Shown: one piece after another, positions 1 to 10,548 of the stretch
Layout: every line of letters begins with the position of its first letter
Numbering within the stretch: position 1 is the first letter of the stretch
NCBI RefSeq assembly: GCF_015352985.1
Contig: NZ_JACYXF010000007.1
Coordinates: 148,976 to 212,975, forward strand
DNA: 64,000 nt
Direction of reading: 5' to 3'
DNA from: Noviherbaspirillum malthae
GTDB lineage: Bacteria; Pseudomonadota; Gammaproteobacteria; Burkholderiales; Burkholderiaceae_D
The notes under the pieces: model-generated
The model's input: the letters and a program-made list of their open reading frames with translations, nothing else
The model's database searches: none
What the model was told of the DNA's origin: nothing
Translations under genes and position numbers: made by a program

Positions 1-108
1 GAAGCAATGATGGAGAACAATGCACCGGGCGCACCAACCGGTGCTTTCCATTGTCATAGCTGAAGGAAAGAGGCCGGCTATCGATGATCAAGTATTGAGG
101 AATCCCGC
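1..108. other. Upstream intergenic region of the ligase-associated operon
   Basis: No gene is visible here. A perfect 7-bp inverted repeat (GCACCGG at 22-28, CCGGTGC at 38-44, 9-nt loop) is followed by only three T residues, so it could be a weak terminator of a gene to the left of the window, but this is not secure. The stretch from about 60 to 108 should hold the promoter and leader of the operon that starts at 109. I see no convincing -35/-10 pair. Confidence 0.3.
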
Positions 109-1158
109 ATGACAGACATGGTGGTTGCACGCAAGGAAGGCCTCTATTGCGTACCCGGGGATTTCTACATCGACCCCTGGCTTCCGGTGGAAAGGGCGGT
201 GATCACCCATGCGCACGCCGACCATGCGCGCATCGGCCATGGCCGCTATTTGGCGTCGGCGGAAGGCGAGGGCGTGCTGCGCGCCCGCCTCGGCGACATC
301 CGCCTCGACACGCTGCCCTACGGCGAATCCGTGGTGCATAACGGCGTGAACGTATCGCTGCATCCTGCCGGCCATGTGCTCGGCTCGTCCCAGGTGCGCA
401 TGGAATGCCGCGGCGAAGTGTGGGTCGCTTCCGGCGACTACAAGGTGGAATCCGATGCCACCTGCGCCGCGTTCGAGCCGGTGCGCTGCGACACCTTCAT
501 CACCGAATCCACCTTCGGCCTGCCGATCTACCGCTGGCAGCCGCAGCAGACCATCTTCAACGACATCAACGACTGGTGGCGCGCCAATGCGCAGGAAGGC
601 CGCGCCAGCGTGCTGTTCTGCTATGCCTTCGGCAAGGCGCAGCGCATTCTCGCGGGCATCGACGCCGGCATCGGCCCCATCATCTGCCACGGCGCGGTCG
701 AACCGCTCAACCGCGCCTACCGCGCTTCGGGCGTGCGCCTGCCGGAGACGCGCATGGTCACCGACATTGCCGACAAGGCCGAGCTGCGGCGCGCGCTGGT
801 GATTGCACCGCCTTCAGCCGGCAGTTCGCCGTGGATGAAACGCTTCGGCGAATACAGCGACGCCTTCGCCAGCGGCTGGATGCTGCTGCGCGGCGCGCGC
901 CGGCGGCGCGCGGTCGACCGCGGCTTCATCCTGTCCGACCATGCCGACTGGCCCGGCCTGATGCAGGCCATCGGCGCCACCGGGGCAGAGCGGGTGATCG
1001 TCACCCACGGACAGGTGCCGGTGATGGTGCGCTGGCTGCGGCAGAACGGACTCGATGCAGGCGCCTTCGTGACCGAATACGGCGACGAGGAAGACGATAG
1101 CAGTACGGAGAAGGAATCCGCGATTGCGCCCTCAGGCGAAAGGACTGCCGATGCGTGA
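109..1158 (+). CDS. Ligase-associated MBL-fold DNA exonuclease
   Basis: The 349-aa protein has a metallo-beta-lactamase/beta-CASP fold of the mRNA 3'-end processing (CPSF/Artemis/SNM1) type. The metal-binding motif HAHADH lies at residues 34-39, with further ligand histidines near residues 85-89 (HPAGHVLGS), an SGDYK motif and SDHAD near residue 278. In bacteria such proteins next to an ATP-dependent ligase are annotated as ligase-associated exonucleases that trim DNA ends before sealing; that activity is known for the family, not shown here. The stop codon overlaps the ligase start by 8 bases, so the two are translationally coupled. It is the first gene of a four-gene cassette. Confidence 0.9.
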   Translation: MTDMVVARKEGLYCVPGDFYIDPWLPVERAVITHAHADHARIGHGRYLASAEGEGVLRARLGDIRLDTLPYGESVVHNGVNVSLHPAGHVLGSSQVRMECRGEVWVASGDYKVESDATCAAFEPVRCDTFITESTFGLPIYRWQPQQTIFNDINDWWRANAQEGRASVLFCYAFGKAQRILAGIDAGIGPIICHGAVEPLNRAYRASGVRLPETRMVTDIADKAELRRALVIAPPSAGSSPWMKRFGEYSDAFASGWMLLRGARRRRAVDRGFILSDHADWPGLMQAIGATGAERVIVTHGQVPVMVRWLRQNGLDAGAFVTEYGDEEDDSSTEKESAIAPSGERTADA

Positions 1159-2770
1159 GTTCGCCCGCCTGTATGCGGAGCTCGACAGCACCACCGCCAC
1201 CAGCCGCAAGCTGGCGGCGCTCAAGCAGTACTTCAGCCATGCGGCGCCGGCCAATGCGGCCTGGGCCGTCTATTTCCTTTCCGGCGGCAAGCCGCGTCAG
1301 ATCGTGCCGACCAAGCTGCTGCGGCAATTCGCGATCGAGCATGCTGGCATCGATGACTGGCTGTTCGACGAGTGCTATCACGCAGTCGGCGACTTCGCCG
1401 AGACCATCGCCCACCTGCTGCCGCCTCCGAAGGATGCGTCCGATGTCGGCCTTGCCGAATGGATGACCGAGCGCATCGCGCCCCTGCGGGGCGCCGCGCC
1501 GGAAGCCATTCGCAGCGCCATGTTTTCCTTCTGGGACCAGCTCGACGCGCAGGAGAGATTCGTGCTGCAGAAGCTCATCGGCGGCAGCTTCCGGGTGGGC
1601 GTCTCGCGCCTGCTGGTCACGCGCGCCATCGCGGAAGTGGCCGGCGTCGACGGCAAGCGCATCGCCCAGCGCCTCATGGGCTGGACCGACGGCAAGGTGC
1701 AGCCCACCGCCGAACAATATCAGCGGCTGGTCGCCGGCCATCATGACGAGGAACAGCAGTCGCTCGGTGGGCAGCCGTACCCGTTCTTTCTCGCCCATGC
1801 GCTGCAAACCGATCCGGCCACGCTGGGAGCGGCCGGCGACTGGATGGCGGAGTGGAAGTACGACGGCATCCGCGCGCAATTGATCCGGCGCGAGGGCGAG
1901 ACCTGGCTGTGGTCGCGCGGCGAAGACCTGATCACCGAACGATTTCCGGAAATCAGCGGCGTTGCACTGCCCGAGGGCATGGTGATCGACGGCGAGATCG
2001 TCATCTGGAAGGAGGATGCGCCAGCGCCTTTCTCTTCGCTGCAGCAGCGCATCGGCCGCAAGACGCTGTCGGCGAAGATGCGCGCCGAACTGCCGGCGGT
2101 GCTGATCGCCTACGATCTGCTCGAACTCGAGGGTAACGACATCCGCGACCGCACCCAGGCCGAGCGGCGCGCCCTGCTCGAACAGGCGGTTGCGGCCATT
2201 GATCATCCGGCGCTCAAGCTGTCGCCGCTGGTGCGCGCCGCCTCGTGGGAAGAGCTGGCGCAGCTGCGCGAAACCTCGCGCTCGCGCGCCGTCGAGGGCC
2301 TGATGCTCAAGGCGGCCGGATCGCGCTACGGCGTCGGCCGCACCAAGGACAGCGGCACCTGGTGGAAATGGAAGATTGATCCCTATGCGGTCGATGCGGT
2401 GCTGATCTATGCCCAGACCGGCAACGGCCGGCGCGCCTCGCTCTATACCGATTACACCTTCGCGGTCTGGGACAGCGAGCCCGACGGCACGCGCAGGCTG
2501 GTGCCCTTCGCCAAGGCCTATTCCGGCCTGACCGATGCCGAGATCGCAAGAGTCGATGCGGCGATCCGGCGCACCACGATAGAACGCTTCGGCCCGGTGC
2601 GCAGCGTGCAGCCGACCATGGTGTTCGAGATCGGCTTCGAGGGCATCGCCGCGTCGCCGCGCCACAAGGCCGGCATCGCAGTGCGCTTTCCGCGCATTCT
2701 GCGCATGCGCGATGACAAGCCGATCGAGGAAGCCGATACGCTCGATACGCTGAAGGGAATGCTGGCGTGA
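1151..2770 (+). CDS. ATP-dependent DNA ligase (repair-associated type)
   Basis: This is a 539-aa ATP-dependent DNA ligase of the archaeal/eukaryotic LigI-like class. An N-terminal DNA-binding domain (about residues 1-200) precedes the nucleotidyltransferase core, where K236 in EWKYDGIR is the expected AMP-accepting lysine; an OB-fold domain follows (WWKWK motif near residue 400). I chose the ATG at 1151 because it overlaps the exonuclease stop in an ATGCGTGA junction and gives the family N terminus; an upstream in-frame start at 1124 lies inside the previous gene. Bacteria rely on the NAD-dependent LigA for replication, so this enzyme is expected to act in repair together with its neighbours. 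Confidence 0.93.
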   Translation: MREFARLYAELDSTTATSRKLAALKQYFSHAAPANAAWAVYFLSGGKPRQIVPTKLLRQFAIEHAGIDDWLFDECYHAVGDFAETIAHLLPPPKDASDVGLAEWMTERIAPLRGAAPEAIRSAMFSFWDQLDAQERFVLQKLIGGSFRVGVSRLLVTRAIAEVAGVDGKRIAQRLMGWTDGKVQPTAEQYQRLVAGHHDEEQQSLGGQPYPFFLAHALQTDPATLGAAGDWMAEWKYDGIRAQLIRREGETWLWSRGEDLITERFPEISGVALPEGMVIDGEIVIWKEDAPAPFSSLQQRIGRKTLSAKMRAELPAVLIAYDLLELEGNDIRDRTQAERRALLEQAVAAIDHPALKLSPLVRAASWEELAQLRETSRSRAVEGLMLKAAGSRYGVGRTKDSGTWWKWKIDPYAVDAVLIYAQTGNGRRASLYTDYTFAVWDSEPDGTRRLVPFAKAYSGLTDAEIARVDAAIRRTTIERFGPVRSVQPTMVFEIGFEGIAASPRHKAGIAVRFPRILRMRDDKPIEEADTLDTLKGMLA

Positions 2771-5274
2771 GCACGGCGCCGGTCGATGCCTTGCCCGCGC
2801 GCCGCGCGAGGCGAGCGCCCTTGCCGAAGGACGCGCTGCCGCACGCCGCCGAAGACGACGTCGATCGCTGGTTCGAACAGCGCGGCTGGCAGGTCTTTCC
2901 TTTCCAGCGCGCCGTCTGGCAGGCCGCGAGCGAAGGCAAATCCGGCCTGCTGCATGCGACCACCGGTTCCGGCAAGACCTATGCGGTGTGGTTCGCCGCC
3001 CTGCTGCGCGCCATGCGCCAGCCGCAGGCCAAGTCCGGCCTGCGCGTGCTGTGGATCACGCCGATGCGCGCGCTGGCCGCCGATACTGCGCGCGCATTGC
3101 AGGCGCCGCTGGAAGAACTGCTGCCCGCATGGCGGGTCGGCCTGCGCACCGGCGATACCTCGTCCTCGGAACGCAGCCGCCAGGCCAAAGCCTTGCCCCA
3201 GGCGCTGATCACCACGCCGGAAAGCCTGTCGCTGATGCTGAGCCGTGCCGACGGCGAGGCGCAGATGGGCAAGCTCGACATGGTGATCGTCGACGAGTGG
3301 CATGAACTGATGGGCAGCAAGCGCGGCGCGCAGACGCAGCTTGCGCTGGCGCGCCTGCGGCTGTGGCGGCCGGACCTGGTGGTATGGGGGCTGTCGGCCA
3401 CGCTCGGCAATCTGCGCATGGCGCAGGATGCCCTGCTCGGCGAAGGCAAGGGTGAACTGGTCGAGGGGCGTCTCGACAAGGAGATCGTGGTCGATACCCT
3501 GATCCCGCCCAATCCCGCCATCTTTCCCTGGGCCGGCCATCTCGGCCTGCAGATGCTCAAGCCGGTCATCGAGGAAATCGAAGCGCATGCGGCCACGCTG
3601 GTGTTCACCAACACGCGCTCGCAGGCCGAGCTCTGGTACCAGCAACTGATCGAGGCGAGACCCGACTGGGCCGGCCTGATCGCACTGCATCACGGCTCGC
3701 TCGACAAGGCGGTGCGCGACTGGGTGGAGCTGTCGGTGAAGCAGGGCGAACTCAAGGCGGTGGTCTGCACCTCCAGCCTCGATTTGGGCGTCGACTTTCT
3801 TCCGGTGGAGCGGGTGCTGCAGATCGGCAGCCCGAAAGGCGTGGCCCGCTTGATCCAGCGCGCCGGCCGCAGCGGCCATGCGCCCGGCCGAGTGTCGCGC
3901 GTGACGCTGGTGCCGACGCACAGCCTGGAGCTGCTGGAAGCCGCGGCGGCCAAACGCGCGGTGGCAGAGCGCCGCATCGAATCGCGCCCGGTGCCCGACA
4001 AGCCGCTCGACGTGCTGGTGCAGCACATGGTCACCATCGCCCTCGGCGGCGGCTTCACTTCCGACGCCCTGTTCGATGAAGTGAAAACCGCCTATGCCTA
4101 CCGCAACCTGAGCAGTGAAGAATGGCAGTGGGCGCTGGACTTCGTCGCCAGCGGCGGAAGAAGCCTCACGGTCTACCCGGAATACCGGCGCGTGCTGCCC
4201 GACGAGCAGGGCGTCTATCGCGTGCCGGATGCAACGCTGGCCCGGCGCCACCGGATGAGCATCGGCACCATCGTCTCCGATGCATCGGTGCAGGTGAAAT
4301 TCCTGTCCGGGACCAAGCTTGGCACGGTCGAGGAATCCTTCATTTCGCGGCTGCGCAAGGGCGACCATTTCCTGTTCGGCGGACGCCTGCTGGAATTCGT
4401 GCGGGTACATGAAATGAGCGCCTATGTCAGGCGCGGCAGCGGCAGCAAGGCGGCGGTGCCGCGCTGGCAGGGCGGCAAGCTGCCGCTGTCCTCCGAGCTG
4501 GCGCGGGCAGCGCTGGACTGCCTGCAGGAAGCCGCTCAGCATCGCTATGACAGCCCCGAGATGCGGGCCATTGCGCCGCTGCTGGAAGTGCAGCAGCGCT
4601 GGTCGGGCCTGCCCACTGTGCAAGTGCTGCTGGCGGAGCAGACCGAGAGCCGGGAAGGGCATCACCTGTTCGTGTATCCGTTTGCCGGCCGCTCGGCGCA
4701 TATCGGCCTGGCTTCGCTGTTGGCATGGCGCGTCGCGAAACAAGAACCGGCGACCTTCTCGATGGCGGTCAACGACTACGGCTTTGAACTATTGTCGCTG
4801 CGGCCGGTGGAATGGCGCAGCCTGCTCAATGACCGGCTGCTGTCGGCCGACCATCTGCTGGAAGACGTGCTGGCCAGCCTGAATGCCACCGAGCTGGCAC
4901 AGCGCCGCTTTCGTGAAATTGCGCGCATCGCCGGCCTGATCTTCCAGGGCTTTCCCGGGCAGCCGAAAAGCACGCGGCAACTGCAGGCATCGTCGAGCCT
5001 GTTCTTCGAAGTCTTCCGCAAGCATGATGCCGGCAACCTGCTGCTGACGCAGGCGCAGCGCGAAGTGCTGGAGCAGGAACTGGAACTGTCGCGCCTGCGC
5101 GCGGCGCTCATCGACATGCGGCAGCGCAAGCTTCACTTCTACGTCACGCGCAAGCCGACCCCGTTCGCCTTTCCGCTGATGGTGGAGCGGCTGCGCGAAA
5201 AACTCAGCAATGAGAAATTGTCGGACCGCGTGGCCCGCATGCTGCGCGAACTGCAGAAGGCGGCGGAGAAATGA
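2767..5274 (+). CDS. Ligase-associated DEXH-box helicase (Lhr core type)
   Basis: The 835-aa superfamily 2 helicase starts with GTG, overlapping the ligase stop in a GTGA junction. Walker A (ATTGSGKT) is at about residues 64-71 and the DEXH box reads DEWH at residues 176-179. The SAT motif III and the QRAGRSGH motif VI of the second RecA domain follow, then a winged-helix and Lhr-specific C-terminal region. Lhr-core helicases are 3'-5' translocases on single-stranded DNA that unwind RNA:DNA or DNA duplexes. The length fits the ligase-associated subgroup, which lacks the long C-terminal extension of E. coli Lhr. It probably prepares substrates for the exonuclease and ligase of the same operon. 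Confidence 0.93.
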   Translation: MSTAPVDALPARRARRAPLPKDALPHAAEDDVDRWFEQRGWQVFPFQRAVWQAASEGKSGLLHATTGSGKTYAVWFAALLRAMRQPQAKSGLRVLWITPMRALAADTARALQAPLEELLPAWRVGLRTGDTSSSERSRQAKALPQALITTPESLSLMLSRADGEAQMGKLDMVIVDEWHELMGSKRGAQTQLALARLRLWRPDLVVWGLSATLGNLRMAQDALLGEGKGELVEGRLDKEIVVDTLIPPNPAIFPWAGHLGLQMLKPVIEEIEAHAATLVFTNTRSQAELWYQQLIEARPDWAGLIALHHGSLDKAVRDWVELSVKQGELKAVVCTSSLDLGVDFLPVERVLQIGSPKGVARLIQRAGRSGHAPGRVSRVTLVPTHSLELLEAAAAKRAVAERRIESRPVPDKPLDVLVQHMVTIALGGGFTSDALFDEVKTAYAYRNLSSEEWQWALDFVASGGRSLTVYPEYRRVLPDEQGVYRVPDATLARRHRMSIGTIVSDASVQVKFLSGTKLGTVEESFISRLRKGDHFLFGGRLLEFVRVHEMSAYVRRGSGSKAAVPRWQGGKLPLSSELARAALDCLQEAAQHRYDSPEMRAIAPLLEVQQRWSGLPTVQVLLAEQTESREGHHLFVYPFAGRSAHIGLASLLAWRVAKQEPATFSMAVNDYGFELLSLRPVEWRSLLNDRLLSADHLLEDVLASLNATELAQRRFREIARIAGLIFQGFPGQPKSTRQLQASSSLFFEVFRKHDAGNLLLTQAQREVLEQELELSRLRAALIDMRQRKLHFYVTRKPTPFAFPLMVERLREKLSNEKLSDRVARMLRELQKAAEK

Positions 5275-5924
5275 GCGTCGATATCGTCATCGCGGGTGAA
5301 ACGCTGCAGCTGCTGCCGCAGCGCGCGCTCTACTGGCCGGCCCGGCGTACTCTGATGATCGCCGACATCCATTTCGGCAAGGCGGCCGCCTTTCGCGCGC
5401 GTGGAGTGCCGGTGCCGCACGGGACCACCGCGCAGAACCTCGCGCTGATCGATACGCTGCTGCAGGCGCATGCGGTGGAGCACATCGTCTTCCTCGGCGA
5501 CTTCCTGCATTCGCGTGCGGTGCAGAACTCAGCCAGCCTGCACACCCTGCAGCAATGGCGCGAGACGCACGCCGACCTCAAGCTGACGCTGGTGCGCGGC
5601 AATCATGATGCGCATGCCGGCGATCCGCCGGCGGCACTGGAGATGGACATCGTGGATGAGCCTTTTTGCATCGGGCCGTTTGCATGCTGCCATCATCCCG
5701 AACCGCGGGCGGAAGGCTATGTGCTGGCCGGCCATGTGCATCCGGTCTACCGGCTGGCGGCCGGCGGCGACAGCCTGCGGCTGCCGTGCTTTTTGTTCGG
5801 GGATGGATATGCAGTATTGCCTTCCTTCGGCGCGTTCACGGGCGGTTATCTCGTGATGCCGAAGGAAGGAGAGCGGCTGTTCGTCGCGGCGGAAGATGCG
5901 GTGTTCGAGGTCCCGCTGCGTTAA
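5271..5924 (+). CDS. pdeM: Ligase-associated metallophosphoesterase PdeM
   Basis: The 217-aa calcineurin-like phosphoesterase carries the expected metal motifs: D32xH34 in IADIHFG, GDFLH, GNHDAH, a CCHHPEP segment and GHVHP near the end. The start codon overlaps the helicase stop in ATGA. Members encoded beside Lhr helicase and ATP-dependent ligase are called PdeM and are described as Mn-dependent phosphodiesterases/endonucleases of a DNA damage response. As last gene of the cassette it completes the exonuclease-ligase-helicase-phosphoesterase set. Only 8 bases separate its stop from the stop of the convergent MFS gene. Confidence 0.9.
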   Translation: MSVDIVIAGETLQLLPQRALYWPARRTLMIADIHFGKAAAFRARGVPVPHGTTAQNLALIDTLLQAHAVEHIVFLGDFLHSRAVQNSASLHTLQQWRETHADLKLTLVRGNHDAHAGDPPAALEMDIVDEPFCIGPFACCHHPEPRAEGYVLAGHVHPVYRLAAGGDSLRLPCFLFGDGYAVLPSFGAFTGGYLVMPKEGERLFVAAEDAVFEVPLR

Positions 5925-5932
5925 GTATCAGC

Positions 5933-7090
5933 TCAGGCCGGCTGATGCTGTGCGGCAGCGGCGAAGCGGGCGCGGCCGATCAGGTATTCGAGGCTGGTGG
6001 CCACCGCCAGCACCAGCGAGCCGGCGATCAGCACCTGGCGCGGCGCCAGCGTTTCGGCCAGCATCCAGAACATGCCCAGCGATACCATGCGCAGCATCCA
6101 CAGCACCAGTTCGCGCGCGAAGATGCGGTCCGACAGCGCGCCTTCGATATCGAGCGTCTGCTGGTTCAGCACCTGTTCGCTGGCGATCAGAAAGGGGCTG
6201 CCGACCGCCTTGAGCACGGAATAGACGATGTACAGCGCCGGTATCCAGAGGCTTGCGCCGAGCAGCAGGAAGGCAGTGCCGACCACCAGGCAGGACGCCC
6301 CGAGCCAGCTGGCGCGGTTGCCGACATCGCGGTTGCGGCGCGTGATGTAGAGGGCGATGCCGCCCGCCAGGCCGGCCAGCGTTGCGACCCAGCCGAAGCG
6401 GCTGGCCGAGCCGAGGGCTTCCGCAGCGCCCGCCGAAGCCAGCGCCTGGCTGATGCCGAACAGGCCGGATTCGAGGAAGAACAGCGGCAGGCAGGCAATG
6501 AATTGCGGCTGACGCAGCACGGCTGCCGGTTGCTGCAGCGGCGCCATCGGCGCATGCGGCAGGCCGCGGCCGAACAGGACCGAGCCCAGCAGGGCGATTG
6601 CGCCGTAGACCTGGTAGACCAGATCGCTGCGCTCGGAAAAGACGGCCAGCAGGCTGGTCATGGTCAGGGTAGTGCCGACGCTGAAGAACACCATCGCGGT
6701 GCCGGCGCGAGCGGCATAGGCGTCGCGTTCGCCATCCTTGAGCAGCGACATTTCCAGCCAGTGGCGGGCGCCCCATGAGAGGCCGAGGAAGGCGCCGTAG
6801 GCCATCGCCAGGTTCCACCTGGTATGGTCGCCCAGCAGCAGCAAGAGGCCCGGCACAAAGAAGGCCAGGCGCATGACCTGCGCGGCGCTCAAGCCCAGAC
6901 GCGGACCGAAAACATAGGCGAGGGCGGTGGCGCTCATGGCGGAGGTGAGCATGGCGGCGGTGAAGCCGAACATGGCATGCACGTCGTGCGCGGCCATGAC
7001 GAAATAGCCGATGAAACCGATCATGGTGCCGATGGAACCTTGCAGGGCGATGAAAGGCAACATCGCGCGTTGGGATGTTGATAAGGACAT
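5933..7090 (-). CDS. MFS transporter
   Basis: The 385-aa protein is hydrophobic throughout and fits about 12 membrane helices with a central cytoplasmic loop, as in the major facilitator superfamily. The substrate cannot be read from the sequence. There is no strong ribosome-binding site before the ATG at 7090; an ATG further upstream is not in frame. It stands alone on the minus strand, convergent with the repair cassette, so a link to DNA repair is not implied. Some MFS members of this size are efflux pumps, others take up solutes. Confidence 0.8.
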   Translation of the reverse strand: MSLSTSQRAMLPFIALQGSIGTMIGFIGYFVMAAHDVHAMFGFTAAMLTSAMSATALAYVFGPRLGLSAAQVMRLAFFVPGLLLLLGDHTRWNLAMAYGAFLGLSWGARHWLEMSLLKDGERDAYAARAGTAMVFFSVGTTLTMTSLLAVFSERSDLVYQVYGAIALLGSVLFGRGLPHAPMAPLQQPAAVLRQPQFIACLPLFFLESGLFGISQALASAGAAEALGSASRFGWVATLAGLAGGIALYITRRNRDVGNRASWLGASCLVVGTAFLLLGASLWIPALYIVYSVLKAVGSPFLIASEQVLNQQTLDIEGALSDRIFARELVLWMLRMVSLGMFWMLAETLAPRQVLIAGSLVLAVATSLEYLIGRARFAAAAQHQPA

Positions 7091-7229
7091 TCTTGTTTTC
7101 GCTTGTTGATGTGATGGAAAGCGCGAAGGCCATGTGCCATGCGCCGGGCCGTGTAGGACTAGCCTGCAGGAAAGAGGTTCCGCAAGGAAATGTCCTTGCG
7201 GAAATCGGCGGAAAGGAGTGGTCGAAGTG

Positions 7230-8462
7230 TTATCGAGGCGTCAGCAGGTCGTGACGCGGATAGGCCCAGGCGGGCACATTCGACAGGCAGGACCGGTTTG
7301 CAAAATCAGCAAAACGCAGCGTCGAGAAATTGCCGCGCGGCGTGGTGGCGAAGCGGATGTCGGTGGCCTGTTCGGCATTCACCGAAGGAACGCGCGCAAA
7401 GCGCATCCAGGCATCGAAATGGCAATTCTCGTTGCGCAGGCGGCGCAGCGCATGCAAATCGCCCTGTTCCTGCGAAAACAATGCAATGCCCGGCGCGGCG
7501 GGCTGCTGCGCGTCTGCGTCCGCCAGCGCGGCAGGACAGGCGGCAGCCGGAACGAGATCCGGTGCAATGCTGACAATGCCGCGCTTGAGACCGTAGGTGC
7601 CGGCGGCTTCGTTGCTCTCCACCGAGGCGAAGGCCCAACACAGCGGATTGGCGGGAAAGGCCGACATCGACATGTCGAGCACGCGCGTCGCGGGATCTGC
7701 GGCGCGCAGTTGCGCGGCAAGCATGTCCTTGCTGCGCTGCGACGCCTGGTGCTGCACGCCGACGAAAGCCAGTGCGAAAGCGAAGGACAGCAGCAGGCCG
7801 CTTCTGCCGCGTTCGCCGCAACGCTGCTGCACCAGCGCAAGCACGATGCCCATGCCCAGCAATGCCGCAAACGACGGCCAGGACAGGAAACCACGCGTGG
7901 TGAAGAACAGCGGCACGCCGATCAGCAGGGCCGCCAGCAGGATCTTCAACGCCCTCAGGGGCACCATCAGGGCCAGCGGCATGCCGAAGGCGATCCAGAA
8001 AACCGGTTCGAGGATGAACACCATGTCGCCGTAGAGCCAGCGCGGATCGAACGGGTAGAAGGGATGGATGCCGTAGGAATTCAAATAGTCCATCAGCAGG
8101 TGCAAGGCGAAGCCGGTGCCCATGCTGAGCAGGAAGCCGAGGCGCGCGGTCGCGCTCCGCATGACAAGCCGCCGTGCCGCAGGCCAGAGCAGCATCAGCA
8201 CCAGGGCCAGCAGCAGCGCCTGAGGCAGCGCATACAGGACGGTATGGGTATGGCCCCGGTGGTGCAGCAGGTAGCCGAGCGGTTCCGGCAGCAGGGGCGT
8301 GAGCACCAGGTCGAGATCGGGAAAGTTGCCGGCCAGCCAGCAGGTGACCAGCATCAGCCGATGGCGGATGTGCTGGTCCGGCTTGTCGCTTTCGGAAGGA
8401 AGGCTGCGGTGCAGCAGTGCGCCGGCCGCGAGGCTGGCGACGGAGTGGCTGAGGTTGTCCAT
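7230..8462 (-). CDS. Metal-dependent hydrolase / inner-membrane protein of YdjM (LexA-binding) type
   Basis: The 410-aa protein begins MDNLSHSVASLAAG and has further metal-ligand-like segments GNFPDLDLVL and HHRGHTHTV, the pattern of the YdjM/YbcI membrane-bound metal-dependent hydrolase family. Several hydrophobic helices follow (about residues 70-250). A more variable, probably periplasmic region without clear homology occupies the last 150 residues. Substrate is unknown; in E. coli ydjM belongs to the SOS regulon, but I see no LexA box here. It is a single gene flanked by short intergenic spaces. Confidence 0.75.
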   Translation of the reverse strand: MDNLSHSVASLAAGALLHRSLPSESDKPDQHIRHRLMLVTCWLAGNFPDLDLVLTPLLPEPLGYLLHHRGHTHTVLYALPQALLLALVLMLLWPAARRLVMRSATARLGFLLSMGTGFALHLLMDYLNSYGIHPFYPFDPRWLYGDMVFILEPVFWIAFGMPLALMVPLRALKILLAALLIGVPLFFTTRGFLSWPSFAALLGMGIVLALVQQRCGERGRSGLLLSFAFALAFVGVQHQASQRSKDMLAAQLRAADPATRVLDMSMSAFPANPLCWAFASVESNEAAGTYGLKRGIVSIAPDLVPAAACPAALADADAQQPAAPGIALFSQEQGDLHALRRLRNENCHFDAWMRFARVPSVNAEQATDIRFATTPRGNFSTLRFADFANRSCLSNVPAWAYPRHDLLTPR

Positions 8463-8526
8463 GGTGCAAGATATTACCGGCTTTTCAAGCGCGGCAAGCT
8501 CTTGCGTTTTCCATCATCCCGGAGGC

Positions 8527-9423
8527 TCAGGTCCCCGGCGGACGGCCCTGCTCCGCCATGGCCTTGAACCAGTTCGCGGTGGCTTCATCGGCCGGGAAAA
8601 AGGATTCCACCCGTAGTTCATGCACGGTGACGTCATGCGGCGTGCCGAGCGTGGCGATGGTTGTGAACAGATTGAGCGACACGTTATCCTTCTTCAGGAT
8701 GACTGGCAGGAAGGGCAGGCTGCGGGAATCGAGATTGGGCGCGCGCATGGCGCCGGCGATGCCGTCGAAGGCGGCGAGCTCGTCGAGCAGGCGCGTCGCT
8801 TCGCTGCCGGGGCCGTCGCTCATGGCCTCGCGCTGTATCCAGTGCAGCATGTCGCCGCACACATCCTGCCAGTTCGGAATGAACGGCCGCAGTCCCGCCG
8901 GATCGAGCATCAGGCGGGCGACATTGATCTGCCCGTCGCGCGGAATCGGCGCCTGCTCGGGCATGCCGAGCAGCCATTTCATCATGCGCGCCGCAGGCTC
9001 GTTGGGCATCACAAGATTCCACAGCCTGTCCACCACCAGCGCCGGATAGGGCGCCTGCTGCCGCAGCATGAAGTCCAGCGCCTGCTTGACCGAACGCAGT
9101 TCGGGGTCGGACAGGCTGCGCTCCTGATAGGCAGGCGCGAAGCCGGCGGCGAGCAGCATCACGTTGCGCTGGCGCAGCGGCACGTCGAGCGCCATGCCGA
9201 GCTTGAGGATCATTTCCCTGCTCGGCTGGGAGCGGCCGCTTTCGAGGAAGCTGATGTGCCGCTGCGAAATGCCGCTCTCGGTCGACAGCTTGAGCTGCGT
9301 CAGGCCGCGCTTCTCGCGCCAGTAGCGCAGCGCCGAAGCGAAGTCGTGGAAATAGCGCTCATGCGAGGACGACGCGGCCGCCGGCCTGTGCGTCGCGGTG
9401 CTTGCCTGGACTGTTGCGCTCAT
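8527..9423 (-). CDS. XRE-family transcriptional regulator with MmyB-like ligand domain
   Basis: The 298-aa protein has an XRE helix-turn-helix at about residues 28-85 (RGLTQLKLS...SQRHISFLESGRSQPS) followed by a MmyB-type C-terminal domain of about 180 residues, which in this family binds fatty-acid-like ligands. I start it at the ATG at 9423 because a strong AAGGAGG precedes it by a few bases; a longer frame from 9495 is open but would read through that site. Regulators of this type usually control a nearby dehydrogenase or reductase gene, but none is adjacent. The target is unknown. Confidence 0.85.
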   Translation of the reverse strand: MSATVQASTATHRPAAASSSHERYFHDFASALRYWREKRGLTQLKLSTESGISQRHISFLESGRSQPSREMILKLGMALDVPLRQRNVMLLAAGFAPAYQERSLSDPELRSVKQALDFMLRQQAPYPALVVDRLWNLVMPNEPAARMMKWLLGMPEQAPIPRDGQINVARLMLDPAGLRPFIPNWQDVCGDMLHWIQREAMSDGPGSEATRLLDELAAFDGIAGAMRAPNLDSRSLPFLPVILKKDNVSLNLFTTIATLGTPHDVTVHELRVESFFPADEATANWFKAMAEQGRPPGT

Positions 9424-9554
9424 CCTGCCTCCTTTTTCTTTGCGCCGATGTGCCGGCAGTGTACCCGCCAGCCGCCATTCCTTCATGAACGGCATTCTGC
9501 AAGGCGTACGGCATCGGGTCGATTACGTGCGAGGTAATGGGCGGCGGGATGAAA

Positions 9555-9598
9555 AAAGCGAAAAAAAGCCGGCAGGGAACCGAAGTTCCTCTGCCGGC
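9555..9598 (-). terminator. Rho-independent terminator of the terC gene
   Basis: On the minus strand a 13-bp stem (GCCGGCAG then GGAAC with their complements, one bulged base, tetraloop TTCG) is followed by seven T residues and a second T run. It lies 50 bases after the terC stop at 9649 and has all the marks of an intrinsic terminator. Confidence 0.9.
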
Positions 9599-9648
9599 CA
9601 ACACTGCAGCCGTTGCCGGCTGCTTACCCAGGTTGACGAGCGGGTTGG

Positions 9649-10416
9649 TTAGTGAGACTTGCTTGCCTCGTCGGGCACATAGCGGGTCGCGTCCAGTTCA
9701 GCCCGCGTGGAGTGGCGGCGCAGGCGGATGTTGAGCATTTCCACTACCAGCGAGAAGGCCATCGCGCTGTAGATGTAACCCTTCGGCACATGATGACCGA
9801 AGCCTTCGGCGATCAGCACCACGGCGACCACGACCAGGAAGGACAGCGCCAGCATCTTGATCGTCGGATGTGCGGACACGAAGCGGCCGATCGGACCGGC
9901 GAAGAACATCATCAGGCCGACCGACACGACGACCGCGGCTACCATCACGGCAATCTCGTCCACCATGCCGACGGCGGTGATGATGGAGTCCAGCGAGAAC
10001 ACCAGGTCGATCACCATGATCTGCAGCACGATGCCGGCAAAGGTGCTCTTCACCACGCCGCCTGCGCCGCCGCTTTCTGCGCCTTCCAGGGATTCATGGA
10101 TTTCGCCCACGCTCTTGTACAGCAGGAACAGGCCGCCGGCCAAGAGCACCAGGTCGCGTCCCGAGAAGCCGTAGCCGAAGATCGAGAACAGCGGCTCCGT
10201 CATGCCGACGATCCACGACAGTGTCAGCAGCAGGCCGATACGCATGAACATCGCAAGGAAAAGCCCGAGGCGGCGGGTGAATTCCTGCTTTTCCTTGGGA
10301 AGCTTGTCGACCAGAATGGAGATGAAGATGATGTTGTCGATGCCCAGCACCAGTTCCAGCGCCGTCAGCGTCAGAAAGGCCATCCATATTGCCGGGTCGG
10401 AGAGTAGTTCAATCAT
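9649..10416 (-). CDS. TerC-family integral membrane protein
   Basis: The 255-aa protein has the TerC fold with about seven membrane helices and the acidic signature ALELVLGIDNIIFISI near residue 20, repeated as VFSLDSIITAVG in the second half. TerC-family proteins export metal ions, notably manganese, or are linked to tellurium resistance and to metalation of exported proteins. The chosen ATG at 10416 has AAGGAAA in front; a 12-codon upstream extension lacks one. I looked for a yybP-ykoY manganese riboswitch in the 130 bases upstream and did not find its conserved motifs. It ends with a strong terminator. Confidence 0.9.
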   Translation of the reverse strand: MIELLSDPAIWMAFLTLTALELVLGIDNIIFISILVDKLPKEKQEFTRRLGLFLAMFMRIGLLLTLSWIVGMTEPLFSIFGYGFSGRDLVLLAGGLFLLYKSVGEIHESLEGAESGGAGGVVKSTFAGIVLQIMVIDLVFSLDSIITAVGMVDEIAVMVAAVVVSVGLMMFFAGPIGRFVSAHPTIKMLALSFLVVVAVVLIAEGFGHHVPKGYIYSAMAFSLVVEMLNIRLRRHSTRAELDATRYVPDEASKSH

Positions 10417-10548
10417 GTAATTTCCTTGGTTGGTGATTATTCTTATCGGCAATAACGGAAGGCGCGCCCTGTGCCTGTACGGGAAGGACGCGCCCTCGTT
10501 CGATCCACGGCAAGGTGGACCCGTTCCCTGTCATGCCTCAATCGCTGC

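Noticed and set aside
2518..4743. 741-residue open frame on the strand opposite the helicase gene
   Set aside because: Typical antisense frame of a GC-rich gene, rich in His, Arg and Gln, with no domain. The helicase on the plus strand has all its motifs.
10417..10548. Possible yybP-ykoY manganese riboswitch before terC
   Set aside because: TerC genes often have one, but the conserved internal-loop sequences are absent; only a loose GGCGCG/CGCGCC pairing is seen.
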